Positions 12,820 to 27,111 of a stretch of DNA of 64,000 nucleotides are shown piece by piece. A program made the translations under genes and the position numbers. The notes beneath the pieces are model-generated. The model made no database searches, was not told the origin of the DNA, and saw only the letters and a program-made list of their open reading frames with translations. This stretch comes from Chrysomallon squamiferum (taxonomy: Eukaryota > Mollusca > Gastropoda > Neomphalida > Peltospiridae): contig CM022671.1 in the NCBI GenBank assembly GCA_012295275.1, positions 32,555,927-32,619,926 on the forward strand, written 5' to 3'. How positions within the stretch are numbered: position 1 is the stretch's first letter; the number at the start of each line of letters is the position of its first letter.

Positions 12820-15800
12820 ATGAACAACGGACAATCTACTTTGAAACCAGGGAAAGATGGAATTATCGGGTCTCAGCCGGAAACGGGTACCAGTCTTGAT
12901 CAATACAGCATGGAGACTTTACCCACGCAAGATCTTCTTGATGGTGATTTTAGCGAAAAAGAGGAAGCAGGAGATCAAGCTTGGGGAAGCCTTTTGCCAC
13001 TGCGATCTAGTTTAATCGCTATTGGTAAGAGCGTTGTTCGAATCGCATTCATTTTGCGATAAAAACATGTTGCTAAATTCAGACCTATACATGCATCTAA
13101 CATGATTTCGTGTTGTTTGTAATTCGGAATTGTATAAACTGACATTATTATGATTATGGTTCTGGTTGAACCTACTACATAGTTAAAAGCTTCTTCCATA
13201 ATTACTGTAAATTATGTTATTAAACAAAATATATTTTAATCTACCGGAGATATTTTATCAATTTTGAAAGAATAAGTATTAACAATTTTGGTGCAGCTAG
13301 ACATTTACTGTGGTATCCGCACGGCACGATCGACCTACTTTTATCATTTAAACATAGCAGTGTATAAATTATTATCATTATTTTATTACAAATCAAAGAA
13401 AAAGTTGAATTTTTAAAAACAAATATTGTATTAATTTTGTCTTTTAGTTACCAGGGTCATTGCACACAAATTGTATCTATTTTGGTGATTTTTTTTTTTG
13501 TTTTTTAACCCACGCACGCACGCACACACACCATGAATGATATTAAGGTTAATAATATAATCATTTTAAATAGCATTTACTGATTTATTTTCACATAAAT
13601 GTAGCTCCCCCACATGGAGATCGTCTGGATAAAATCATCATACTCCTTTATTATGATTTAGTTTTTAATATAATTTTGATGAATAAATTTCAGAGCTGAA
13701 ACGAGATGAATACATCTTTGGCCGAGGGGAGGACTGTGACATATGTTTCAAAGCTGACCGAGATCTACCATGTTTTCAGGCTTTGAGCAAAGTACATTTC
13801 AAAATAATCAGAGTAAGTGTATGTATTCTGCTGTTATTTCTTAGTCTGTAAAAGTGGAAGCATTTTGACATCACACCAAAGGGATATTCATGGCCAACAA
13901 ACTGCAAGAGATATTTTGTACATTGTAATTGCCAAAGAGAGGAATATAATGCCAGTTGTATGATTTGGGCTTCCACTAATGACTGACAGAAACTGAAAGA
14001 CATTAAAAAAAAATACTGACAAGTACTTTTTATACTTATATAGATTGCTGTTAATAAAATAGGCATATATTTTTATCTGATGTGTATCAGTATCTTTGAA
14101 TGAGTAATAAATGATGTATTTGAGTATTTGAAAGTTTATTTGCTGACAAGTGGATTCTCCCAGCAACCAGTTGGCTGCATTTAATAGTGTACTCATGTTT
14201 ATTATAATTATGTAAAAATCAAATGAACATATTTGTATATAGAGAATACAAACTTTTACGTTTTGAAATGCACTAGCACTGGTATCATACATAGACATAA
14301 TGTCAGTATATCATACAATTGTTTTTTTAAGTCATTTTTGTAAACAGAATTAATATTTCTATGGTCAGATACCTTTTATATGCATATTACCACATACAGG
14401 AAAACAGAGCTGTAATGGGAAAAAGAAATACAACAGCAGACCTTATTGTTAATAACTACATTTTTTTTTTTATCTCCTGATTTGGTATTCTTTTTAATTA
14501 CTGAATATAACATTTTTTATGGAAAAAAGGTGAAATTGCTACAAAAAGTATTCTGTTAAATACAGTTAGTACCAGGTCATATCGAATTATTTATCTCATA
14601 TCATTTATAAAACACACATTGGCAAAATTCTGTATAGGACTAGGAATACCTTGCACATAATGCACTGCAAAACAAAAACTCTTATCTGCATTAATTAAAT
14701 TAGCATTGTACAGTTGGCATAGTTTCAGTAAGAAAAATTATGATACATGGTTATCCTAAAGAAATATTATTCTAAAATAGAAATAATCATATCTGATTAA
14801 TTTGAAAAGAAAACAAAACAAAGGATAAACATACTGTAATAAATCCTACACCAAAAAAACAACAACAAAAGTTTCAAAGAATTTCCCTCCTGGGCTCCTC
14901 TTTCCATGTTTGTGTGGGTGTTTCTAAATCCTAAAAGTAGGATGGTAGATACAGAGTACAAACACCGGTTCTGTTTCTGTATTGTTTTAATATTTACATT
15001 CTATGTTATTCAATGTTCAGTTCCGGCAGCTGAAACTGATTTGATTTAGAAAAAATCTTATGTTGTCTGACAGTTTATTATTATTATTGTTGTTGTTACT
15101 ATTATTATCCAAGTTTGTTATTTAAACACTGTTATTTAGAAGCTCAGCTGAAAAGAAGTTGTCACTCATCACAATTAGATCTGTTAAAAAACAACAACTT
15201 TAAAATGTGTTATCATTTGTTGAAGAAGATGTTGTGCACATCAAAATTTTGTCCAGGTTTACCTGCACTATTTATCTATGAGCTGTGTGTATGTCTGGGC
15301 ATGCATGTGTGTGTGCACATATATAGGAAAGCATTAACTGTCTTTCAGTAAATATGTCATGGAACTGGCTGGAATGGAAACTATCATTTAATAAGGCAAA
15401 ATGAAAAATTAAAACAATCCTTGTAATTCTTTTTATTTTTAGAAGAATACAAGTACTGGTACACATGTATTTCTGCAAGATACAAGCAGTAATGGTACTT
15501 TCATTAATGGAGAAAAAGTAGGTCAGTATATTTTGCTTTTGATAGTCCACATTATCACACACATAATGAAAAAATGGAATACACAATTCAGTAATGATTT
15601 ATACAAGCTTGTATCAATATATAATGATAATAAAAAGATAAAGTAATTTTACTAAATGTACTCTTTTTTTTTAACTTTTGATAAACTGATTAAATCATTT
15701 AATTAAATTATTTACTCCAAGATGAATTGTTGTAATTACCTACCTACCTAACAATGCGGGTGTGTAGGTACACACATACATAATTATGTGTGTAATATAT

Positions 15801-18064
15801 TAATATAAGAGACAGGTATATGTATATGGATTTATGAAATATAACAAAATACAGTGTAATTGATTACGACATTAAAATAATTTATTTCTTTAAAATAAAA
15901 AATGTCTGTAATACTAATGGTAATGTGTTCATTCATCATTATTACTGTTTTTCTTATTTTTCAGTATAAATAATTATAATCTATATTTATAGTTATTTAT
16001 AGTTAACTGAACTTTGTTTGTGTATGTATGCATGAAACTTAGAAATTCTAAATTTTCTTTATTTAATAATATTTTTAATTTATTAACAGTATCATTTTGA
16101 AAATATTTCCAGGGAAAGGTAACACACAAGTTCTTGCAAACAATGATGTGATTGCATTAGCATTAAAAAAAAATAAAGGTATGTATATTTCCATTATTTT
16201 GATTGATAAAAACGTACTCCTTGCTAGAAGCAAAAATAATAATAAAAAAAAAAAAAAAAAACACATTTTAGTAATAACAGTTGTCAATATGAACTGAAGG
16301 GCCTGGAAAATGAATAAATGAATGAATGAATGTATTTATTTTGTATTTTTTTAAATATTAATCATTACAGATGTCATACATATTTTTTGTATTAACAATG
16401 CCCAAAATGATATACTTTTATTATTGTAATTTCTTAAAATTATTATTAAATCTTTTTTATCTGCTTAAAATATCAACAAAGGAAGTTTAGTTCCACTTTT
16501 CTTTTATATAATTAAAATTTTTTTTTAAATAATAATAATAAATACCACTCTATTTGCAGGATATCCTTATATTAATTTTGAAATATTAATAATAAAATAA
16601 ATAATTAAACAAATTCTGTTATTTAAATTTACAGCTTACGTGTTCTTGGATTTGAACGAAAAGGAAGAAAATGAATTACCCAAAGATTTAACAAACAAAT
16701 ATACAATTACAAAAACATTAGGCAGGTGAGAATTATAAACAAAATATTTTCTGTCTGTCTCTGTCTCTCTGTAAATGTATGTAATATATTTAGTGTACAA
16801 TTAGATTCAGGTTTTTTTTTTAATCATTTTGTTTACCATTTAAATTTGAAAAATAAAAAGACAGATTCTGTAAAAAAACAATTTTAATTAAATATTCTCA
16901 GATTTTGTATCTGACTAAAATACTTAACATCAATGTTGAGAAATATTTTGGGAGGAGAATTTCAATGGTTACTTGATCTAATTTTGTTTTAGGTTTACAT
17001 TTTATAATAATGTCTTTCAGAGGAGCGTGCGGTGAAGTGCGGCTGGCATTTACCAAAGGATCGTGTAATAAATTCGCCTGCAAAATTATTTCTAAAAAGA
17101 AATTTTCTCTCGGTGGCAAACATCAGTTGGTAAGTAGTGTCAAAGATTATCATCATAAGTGAATTTTGGAGGGGTAACCATTTTGCATCAACCTTGTTTT
17201 CAGAGAAGCTTATATTGTTATTATTAGATTATAAATAATATTTATTGATCAGATTAGTAGATGTATTAAAAGATATGATTTTCTCATTTCTTATTACGTT
17301 GTTAAGTTGAAGAATTCTCAAATTACTGTTGATTTTTGCAGAACATGTCATCTCAAGTAATGACTGAAGTGAAAATCCTAAAAGCATTAAAACATGTAAG
17401 TAGTATACACAGTATAAAGAAATCGCATGGTTGTAGGATTCAATAGGTTACTGTTTTATTTATTTGTGGCAACCAGTTATTCTTATTTTTTTATCATATA
17501 TTATTATCAGAAAAAAACTGGATGCCCCAGAAATGAACAAAATATTAATTTCTGAGGCATGCTAATAACATCTGTTAAATGAGCAGCAAATATTGCTAAG
17601 ACTATGTAATGTATATATATGTGTGTGTGTGTGCATGTGCATGGATTAAAGTAGTTAAATATTAGTATATGTAGGTATAAAAAAACAAATATATATATTT
17701 ATAAACATACTCATATTTATAATACACGTACTCATATTTATACATACACATACACACATGGGTGTCATTACTTACATATAAGTATGTGCATGTTATTTGT
17801 ATTCCAGATTATATATTTGCATATGAATGTATGTTCATACAGAAAAACCATGCATTTAAATATAAAATGATTTCGATTTTCAGCCATGTATCATTAAGAT
17901 TGATGATGTTATAGATACTGAGGAGTATTTATTCATAATGTTAGAACTGTGAGTATGTAGTATAAGTATTATTTTAGTTTTAATAATTTACAGTCCTATA
18001 GTGGAATGAATATATATGTTTTTTAAATTTATATTTTGTTTATCTTTTCATTTATTTATTTATT

Positions 18065-18112
<48 letters not shown>

Positions 18113-21100
18113 TTATTTTATTTTTTTTTTTTTTTTTCAGTTATTGGTTTATTGTTAATTCCAATTATTATTTTTTTTCCACATTATATATATATATATA
18201 TATATTAGAGTCATGGTCTGAGTCATAATGCTTTTTGCATCATTGAACAAAAAAAATTACTTATTTATTAAAGGCTGGGATATCTTTTAAAAAGATCCCC
18301 TTTTATTAGAGGAACATTTTTTTTTTTTAGCAGTTTTATTCTTAGGCTGTATGAGCCCCAAATTTTTGAAAAATAGTGACTGTTCTGTGACAAAACTGTA
18401 AAACTATAAAATTTAATTATGTCTTCTTTTTTTTTTAATCTCATTTACATATTAAAATCTTTTGATTTTATGCAGAGTTGAAGGAGGGGAATTATTCGAC
18501 AGAGTTGTTGAATCTGTGCAGTTTGACGAAGCTACAGCCAAATTACTTTTTTATCAGATGGTTTGTGCTTGCAAGGTAATCAAACATTATGCTTTGAGTC
18601 ACCCTTTTTTATTTCAGTGAGGTGTTTTTTTTGGTGGTAGGATTTAAAAAAAAATTATTATTTATTTAAATGATTTTTTTTTTTATAGTCATTTCATATA
18701 AGTTTGTTTCAGTTTCTTCTTCTTTCTTTTGTCTTGTTATGTGTTTCTTAAACTTTAATTTTGAAAAATATTATAATTTGTTACTAAACAAATAATCATT
18801 AATTACTAAATTTATTTCAGTATTTGCATGACCAAGGAATTACACACAGAGATTTAAAGGTATGTACTATTACAATTATTACCACAACTATTACCACTAC
18901 ATTTACCACTATTGCTGCCACTATTTCCATTACTAGAATCATTCTTGTGACATTGGGGCAGTAGACTAGCAATATTAAGGACTGTGAAATGGCATGAATT
19001 TTCTAGAGGTTCTGAACAAATTTTGAAATGTAGATAAATAATATTTGATTGTGATGCTAATTTATATAAATTAACATCAGTGTAAAAAGAGTGAAGGTTA
19101 TTTATTAGTGAAAATTTAGCATATCATGGCAGGCATGTGCAATAGAACTATTAATTATGTAATCTATATACAAATCTAATATTAATCTGTAATGATTTGG
19201 ACAGGACCATTTGGCAATACAAATAAAATTTAGTAAAATGGAAAAAAAATTTGGATGGCACTCTCAAATGGTTAAATTATTGGGATGGCAATCTTTCTGT
19301 TACCTATACTACCAACACTGCTACTACTACAACTACTATTTCTACTGCTATTGATGTTATAACAGTGTATCTTGACGATAACAACTACTGCAACCATTAC
19401 TCCCAATACATAATATTAGTTAGTTGGTGTGGGCATTCTTTTGATTTTAAGCAAAAATGGGGGAAATGGGAAAACTTGAATGTTATTATTATTATTATTA
19501 TTATTATTTTGTTTTAGTAGTATTTATTTAAATATATGTTTCTTAGTTCAAAATAGGGTTGGATTTGATCGAAAGTAAAATGTTCTGTTATATTGAATTT
19601 TCAGCCAGAAAATATTTTATTAGCAACAGAAGAAAATGAAACTCTTATCAAGGTAAATGATAGTTTTGTTTAGACATTTTCACACAAACACACGCTGCCT
19701 CCTCATCTCTCTCTTCCCCCTCCCTCCTTCTCTCTCTCACTCTCTCTCTCTTTCTTTCTCTCTCACAATCTCACAATGCCACATTAACATATTTGTATAA
19801 TTTTAAAATATATTTTGTAATTCCAGTATAGTTTTACAGAATGCTATATAATTAATTTTAACTATCAGTATAAATATAAATGCTTTTGTCTTCCTTCATT
19901 TGAATGGTTATATTAAATATTATTAATTGGCTAAATGTTTTTTTTCCATCTTTATAAATTATTGTAATTTTTTATATACAAACTTTTGTTATTATTATTG
20001 TGATGATTTTTTTTTTTTTGGTAAGGTTACGGATTTTGGGTTATCAAAATTCATTGACGCTGGATCAATAATGAAGACATTTTGTGGAACACCCACATAT
20101 CTGGCACCCGAGATTCTAGAAACTGCAGGCTGTGGGTCATACACTAAAGCAATTGATGCTTGGAGTTTAGGAGTTATCCTGTATATATGGTTAGTTTCAT
20201 AATTATCATCCTGTTGTTAGAGTTTGGGAGTTACACTATATATCTAGTTAGTTACTAGAATTTGGGAGTTGTATTTTATAACTGGTTACTTACATTGTAT
20301 ATTATTATGATTAATTACATTGCATCCTGTTACAGAAGTTGAGGATCTATACTATATATCTAGTTATATATTGTTATCAGAATTAAGCAGTTATTACCTT
20401 TAAGGATATATATTAGCTATCTTAATTTACACTGAATTTAATAATATTTGTATTCAATTTTTATTAGTTTTATTATTATTATTATTATTATTTTTATTTT
20501 TTTTTTTTATTATGTTTACTTATTTATTTATTTGTATTTGTTTTTAAATTTAAAAAAAAATATTTTTTCAACTTAAATATTTAAAAACAGTCTTTAATCC
20601 AAGTAATTAACAATTTATATCTGTATTCTATTTTCATATAGTTTTGCAGTTTTTAACAATTTTTCAGTGTATCTGGTTATCCTCCATTTTCTGATGAGAG
20701 GAAAGATATGGAGTTGCCAAAACAGATACTAGGAGGCCATTACAGTTTTCCTAAACAGTACTGGAATGGCATATCAGAGACTGGTATGTATATATATATA
20801 ATATCACTGATTAATAAAACCTAGGTATTCATAACAGAAATGAATAAAATTAATAGTTGATAGTCTGCTCAAAAATATAATATAAATAATAAAATAACAT
20901 AAAATAAATAAAATAAAATGGAAGTTAATGGTTTTTTCCATAATAGTTAATAAATATACTGATAAATTTGTGGATTATTTCTGTAGAAAATGTATTTCCA
21001 TAATCCTCACAGTATTTTAGCCTCGGATAAATAAACTGACATTGACAAGAAGTAATCAGATACAATTACATTGACATGGTGTAATACAGATGTGTATAAA

Positions 21101-23219
21101 CACTGTAAAAATATTCAGGAAACGGCCTAACTGATTATATTGCAACAGTTTTAAATTAACAAAGCCATGGAAATGGACTCTCATCACTCTACACAGTATA
21201 ACTGGTATTTATGGCTTAACTACACAGCAGTCTTTCAATTAATAATTGGTGTGAGCACCATTGGTTGGTATAAAACCAGTTATTGAAAACTGGAACATGA
21301 AATACATGTACTTATCGATTATACCAGAAATCTGGAACATGAATACGTGTACTTCTTAATTATACCACAATTCAGGAACATTAATACATGTACTTCTTGA
21401 TTATACCACAATTCAGGAACGTGAATACATGTACTTCTTGATTATACCACAATTCAGGAACATGAATACATGTACTTCTTGATTATACCAGAATTCAGGA
21501 ACGTGAATACATGTACTTCTTAATTATACCACAATTCAGGAACGTGAATACATGTACTTCTTGATTATACCACAATTCAGGAACGTGAATACATGTACTT
21601 CTTGATTATAACAGAATTCACAAACATGAATACATGTACTTCTTAATTATACCACAATTCAGGAACATGAATACACGTACTTCTTGATTATAACAGAATT
21701 CACAAACATGAATACATGTACTTCTTAATTATACCACAATTCAGGAACATGAATACATGTACTTCTTGATTATACCAGAATTCACGAACATGAATACATG
21801 TACTTCTTGATTATACCAGAATTCACGAACATGAATACATGTACTTCTAGGTTATTCCAGAAATCTGGAACATGAATACATGTACTTCTTGATTATACCA
21901 GAATTCACGAACATGAATACATGTACTTCTAGGTTATTCCAGAAATCTGGAACATGAATACATGTAACAGAAATGATTTGGGTCTCCACTCTAGTTCTTG
22001 GGAGACAGACTTTCATTACAAAGATACATGTCTATGGTACCTATGATTTGTTTTTTAATAAGAAATATTTTTCTTCCTCAGTGATAGATCTTATTAAAAA
22101 ACTGCTGACTGTTGACCCCAAGAAGAGACTGACATTGTCAGAAGCTCTTAATCATCCGTGGTTTAAAGTAAGTTTTTTTTTTAAAATTTTAGCTTTATTA
22201 TTATAATGAAATATTTTTTTCAGATTAATACTGTCAGTGGTTTAAAATAAACTTTATACTGTATCACTTAATCTACAGTTTCTCTTTTAATATTGTTGAA
22301 AATAATTATCCCATAATACTGTCTCAAGTGGGAATATTTGAAATTACATGAAGCACTTGATTTTAATTTCTTGAATGCATTTTTTGCCTGCTGTAGTGAT
22401 CACAATTTTGATTTCTCCTGTGCCCAGAGTAGCAGTAAATTAAGTTTAATCAATCCTGTATGTTGCCTAAATACTGTCTGTTTCAACATGGTTCAAATTC
22501 TGACAGTTAGATGGTGATATCCAAAATAGTGTTGATAAAAAATTTTCATTCTCTATTCTGACTTAATGTTATTGATTTGGAAAGTTGGATCTTGAATTAA
22601 TTTTAAATATTTGCATTCATTTTATTGAGGATGAAGAGATGAAGCTTAAGGCCAACAGACTGATGTATCCAGAATCAGATGGGATGGCTCCACCAAACAA
22701 GATGGTTAATACATTTGTTTTTTAAATAGTAAAATAAAATAAATACTGTATTAATCTTGTTTGTGAATGTGTATGCATGTTTTTGATTCTGTGTGTGTGT
22801 GTGTGTGTGTGTGTCTGTGCATGTTGTCCTTTGTTTTCATTTAAAATTATTAATTAAGAAAAGGAATCTGCAAAATCATAAAATTTTCACACCACTTTTG
22901 TACCATTTTACCTCTGTTTTAGAACTATATAAAGAAAAAGCATATAAAATATTTTTTTTAAAAAGAGAAAAGTAAGAGATACCAAAGTCCTCAAGTTTAT
23001 TATATAAATACTAATCTGTCAGGCTCAGGAATTATTATTATCACTATGTATATATGCACAAACATCATCATCATTATTATCCATCTTATTACTATTATTA
23101 TTATTATTGTTTAGCCTGGGAAGAAGAGAAGTCTGGAAGGAGGGGAGGATCCTCCCTCAAAGAGGAAATCATCAGCAGACACAACATCACCTCCAGATTC
23201 TCCTGATGATGTTAACTGA
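12820..23219 (+). CDS. CHEK2: Checkpoint kinase 2 (serine/threonine kinase, FHA domain), complete
   Basis: Sixteen exons: 12820-13024, 13694-13812, 15443-15521, 16113-16178, 16635-16725, 17021-17129, 17342-17395, 17884-17948, 18476-18575, 18821-18859, 19605-19652, 20026-20189, 20668-20783, 22082-22167, 22630-22704, 23115-23219. They total 506 residues. The kinase acts downstream of ATM in the nucleus on DNA-damage targets. A short SQ/TQ region has GSQP and [11 protein letters not shown], whose T36 matches the human T68 context. The FHA domain (about 70-160) has [15 protein letters not shown] and SSNGTF. The kinase (about 178-445) has glycine loop GRGACGEV, ATP lysine K208, HRDLKPEN (D307), DFG (D328) and activation segment [12 protein letters not shown]. 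The C-terminal KRSLEGG and SKRKSS patches look like a nuclear localisation signal. ATG 12820 is the first in frame. All catalytic residues seen are intact. A donor-derived array follows exon 12 and a 41 bp minisatellite follows exon 13. Confidence 0.95.
18052..18140. repeat. (TTTA)n/(TTA)n/poly(T) tract in a CHEK2 intron
   Basis: TTTA tetranucleotides run into TTA trinucleotides and then a T-run, within the intron between the exons ending at 17948 and starting at 18476. Simple sequence only. Confidence 0.85.
20163..20400 (+). repeat. Degenerate array derived from CHEK2 exon 12 end plus its donor
   Basis: Exon 12 ends GAGTTTAGGAGTTATCCTG, then TATATATG|GTTAGT. Related units begin at about 20220 (GAGTTTGGGAGTTACAC, then TATATATCTAGTTAGTTA), 20258 (GAATTTGGGAGTTG), 20334 (GAAGTTGAGGATC) and 20379 (GAATTAAGCAG). 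Two units share a longer match 115 bases apart, at 20207-20252 and 20322-20367. The exonic part encodes the conserved kinase segment SLGVILYIC, so the exon is the source and the intron copies are secondary. Confidence 0.75.
21295..21965. repeat. 41 bp minisatellite, about 16 copies, in a CHEK2 intron
   Basis: The unit reads GAACATGAATACATGTACTT then CTTGATTATACCACAATTCAG, with variants such as CAGAATTCACGA and AGGTTATTCCAGAAATCTG. TGAATAC recurs every 41 bases (for example 21422 and 21463). Each unit holds the palindrome TACATGTA. The array lies between the exons ending at 20783 and starting at 22082. Unlike the donor-derived arrays, it shows no match to the adjacent exon ends. Confidence 0.9.
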
Positions 23220-23572
23220 TGTTTTTGTGCAAGAATAGGAAGAAGAAGAAAAAAGAAAATACAAGAATGGGAAATAAGACTGAATGTAATACCAAATATT
23301 AATGCACCAAAATGAACAAAAAATGTCCAAAAAATCCCCCAAATATTGTTGTTGTTGCATAGGTGCATTTCATAACTTGGAAATCTTGTGTACTTAATTT
23401 TATATAATTCCAGATAACTGATGACAAAAAATAACAATTTGTGAAAAAACACGTGGAAACTAATTTGTTTTTCTTTTATGTTATGTAAAGAATTCCACAT
23501 ACACTGGTGTATGTGTGTGTGTGTGTATGTTTATATATATGTGTGTGTATGTTTATATATATGTGTGTGTGT

Positions 23573-23613
<41 letters not shown>

Positions 23614-23881
23614 TATATCAAATGATTTACTGTTTTGAGCATTTCTTCACATAAACATAAAATAAATGTGTAAAAGGTTCATGAGATCTGTTAAGATGAA
23701 ATAAATGCTTTGGTTTCTCAATTTATTTTAAAGTCAGAATTGTAATAAGAGACCAAATAACTGAAACCTCAAATTTATGTATTATACATACTTGTTGAAC
23801 TCTCTAGGTTTATATCAATTATTTTATTTTTATTTTTTTTTTCAATTTGTTGGTAAATTTATAGTTAGATGGTTCTTTTCC

Positions 23882-23914
<33 letters not shown>

Positions 23915-26900
23915 CAGAATGAATATTTCATGTAATCAGATTTTTATTTGGTATGAGACATGTTTTTGTGAAATTATGAGAAAAGAAACCGCCTGTATTT
24001 TGTGTTCAGTATGAAATTGTATAATTTGTAAATGCTGTGTAAGTAAAAACATTCAAGTAAGAGGGAGATTCAGATTGTGTCATTGTTAGTAGCATGTATT
24101 GCAGCTGAAATTACTGTTATGTATATTGTTGTAAAAGGAAAAAAAGATAAAACTTGATGTCAAAATAACCCTTATATTAATATAAATATGCAAAATGAAG
24201 AAATAGTTTGAATGAATGAATGTTTAACAACTGAACCAAACATAAAATTATTCCTGTTAATCATAGAAATAGTTTAGCAAATTCAGGTACTTGCAAAAAA
24301 AAAAAATGAAATAATGTGTAACTAAAATTGTAGTTCATAATGAAAATGTTGGGCATTGTGTTAATTATTTTTTAACATTTGGCTTTAGATAGAAATGAAT
24401 TATTTTTAATCTAGAAATATATATTTTTGTAATTTAAAAGAAAGCACTGCCACTAGTTTGTATTTATGGATTAGCAACAAATCATCTTATGTATGCACCT
24501 ACACTTTGACTGATAACTTTGAAGTACTGACAGGATCGGGAAAACAATTTAGTTTTCATTAGTTCCGATATATTTTCATTTTATTTTCAATACTGTAAAT
24601 TTTCACCAAAAAAAAGTTTGGCTACTGATCATTTCCCCCAAGTTAATAAAAAAAAAAAAAAAAAATAAAACCACTGCTTTGACCAACCTGTGCTTACTTT
24701 TGTAACTATACTTGTTGGCTGTTTAAAATGTTATTCACAAATTTTGAACAATGACTTTCTGTGGACAAAAACAGTTTTGATATTCCTTTATAAAAAATGT
24801 TTATCATTTCCAATTTAGACCTTTCTGTTGTTTTTTGCGGTGTTTTTTTTTTTTTTTTTTTTAGGGAGGGCTTGGCAGGATTAATTTTTTTTTTTTTACT
24901 CATATCTATAGAAAACAATGGACATTTTTTATGGGACAAGGAAGGATACATTAATATAGATTTATTTTAGAAACTTTTATAATATATGACATTGTTTTAT
25001 AGTATTATATTTTGAAAAAAAGTATTGTGACTCAATTTTAAATATTAAATATTAAATATTTTACGAAGTTTGTTTATATATATATATATATAAAATTCTA
25101 TAGACACAAATATACACACATTTTGTCTGTATAGAAATTTTTTGTGAGACATTTACTACCACTGTCACACATTTAAACTATATCAAACACAGTTTTAAGA
25201 TAATTTTGAAACAGAAAAGTGATTTCCAAGATAAAAGTATGAAATTGTTTCATGTGAAAATATACAACAAACAACATTTATTATAAACTTTTATTTAAAT
25301 TGAACTAATGTGAAATAAGATTTGGAGAGTAATTAGAATAGTTACATGGAATGTTTTCAAATATATTTTACAGCTCACCCTGTCTCTCATTTGTCATACA
25401 GGAAAACAAATACTAATAAGTAACCATAAATTACTTTCTTTTTCTTTTTTTAAAGAAAAAGAAATTTATTATATTAATATAATTTATGATATAAATATTG
25501 CACTTAGTGAGTAAAACCCATGTTGTCTGACAACAATATAGTAAATATAATATATTAAGTATTTATTAAAGTTTTAAAATAAAAGAATAAATTGAATCGT
25601 GTAAACAACAAAATAAAACACAAACAACAAAAACACAAGAAATAGTAAAAAAATTTAAAATAAAACAATACATTTGATCAATGCAAAATACTTTTTTTTT
25701 AAATTTTAAAACCTACAGCTAATTTATAATCTACATATTGAACTTCTTACAATACTACAATAAATATATAATATAAAATGTTAAGTATTTATCAAATGTT
25801 TTAAAATGGAACGATAATCTGAATCATAAATATGTAAAATAAAATTAAATTGAAAATATTTCCAAAAATCAAAACATTTGATTAGCACAAAGTAAGTAAT
25901 ATGACCAGATTAAAACTGTAATTATTTATATATACATCTAATTTAACTTTCTGTAAAAACTAACAGTACTAAAGGATGAAAGAAAAGTTTTAATATTGAA
26001 AATACTGTTGACCCTCAATTTCATGGACTAATAGGGGGAGCAGCTGTCCAGTAAATGCATAAAATCTGGGAAGTTGCAAATAAACAACCCTAAAATTTAC
26101 CACAATTTATAACAGGTATATAACAAGGAACAAAATACAGACACAAAAACAATGCATACAGATATCATGCAGTATGTGTAAAGAAAAATGTTAGCTAGAT
26201 TGAGGTGGTTAGTTGTTGAGAATGGGTTGTGATCATACAGTAAAACTTGGGGGGGGTGGGAATTAATATACTTGAAGGTAAGATTTCAAGTGGCAAATAG
26301 TGGTAAGTTTAGATTTAGTTATCTTTTCCAGATTTCTGTGAAACTGAGGGTCAATAATATCAGTATAATTAGAAAAAATGGGAATAATTCCCTCAGATTG
26401 TCAGATACAAATATTGTGAACTGTGAAATAAATATTCCTTGAAATTTTTCAAATAAGATTTCAGGTGAAATTAAACAACTTTGAAGGAAATGAAGAAATC
26501 AGTAAAATTTATTTATAAATAAAAAAACCTGAGAAAAGAAAATATTTATTTAAACAATTGTTGTATCCATCATTGTTTGAAAATAGTATTTTGAGGCAAT
26601 AATCAAAATAAAATCTTTTATGTTCATGTATTCTAAATGGAAAAATAACAAACATTAAATATTTGATTTGACCAAGTATTGTATGTGATGAAGCATTTGA
26701 TATCTTTGTGGACAGTTCTGTATTAGAGATCTTAACATATTTTTTAAAAATAAAATGAATATTTTTCTAAATATTATAAAAATAAATAAATTATAAAGAA
26801 GGTACTACAAAATAATGTAACATTTATTTAAAATGGTGCTTTCAAATATTAAATATGTTTAAAACAACTGTTTCACAATATAACATTTTACACCAACAAA

Positions 26901-27111
26901 GATTTTTGTATAATTATCTCATCTGTAAAGCACTTCATTAACAAAACAAAAAATCTTGTTTTCTCAGTGATAAAATATAATATTCATCAACAGAAATGTA
27001 TGCACCTCTCGACTGTTGATGAAACCAAAATTTAACATCACAATGATTTTCTTATGCACCATTCTCTTGTTAAAATAATACAACATTTAATACCAATAAA
27101 GACTTGTACAC
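23220..27111. other. Convergent intergenic region, CHEK2 and P450 3' sides
   Basis: No coding region was found in 3.9 kb. It holds the CHEK2 3' UTR, with AATAAA hexamers near 23662 and 23701 as candidate poly(A) signals; (GT)n/(TA)n tracts at about 23507-23610; (GT)n at about 23886-23912; and A or T runs at about 24650, 24850 and 24890. On its right side is the presumptive 3' UTR of the minus-strand P450 gene. A block near 26000-26350 is slightly more complex but shows no open frame. Confidence 0.6.

Noticed and set aside
22167-22255. GTGGTTTAAA at the end of CHEK2 exon 14 repeated about 75 bases downstream, a possible sixth donor duplication.
   Set aside because: Only about 19 bases match and there is a single copy; this may be chance in AT-rich DNA.
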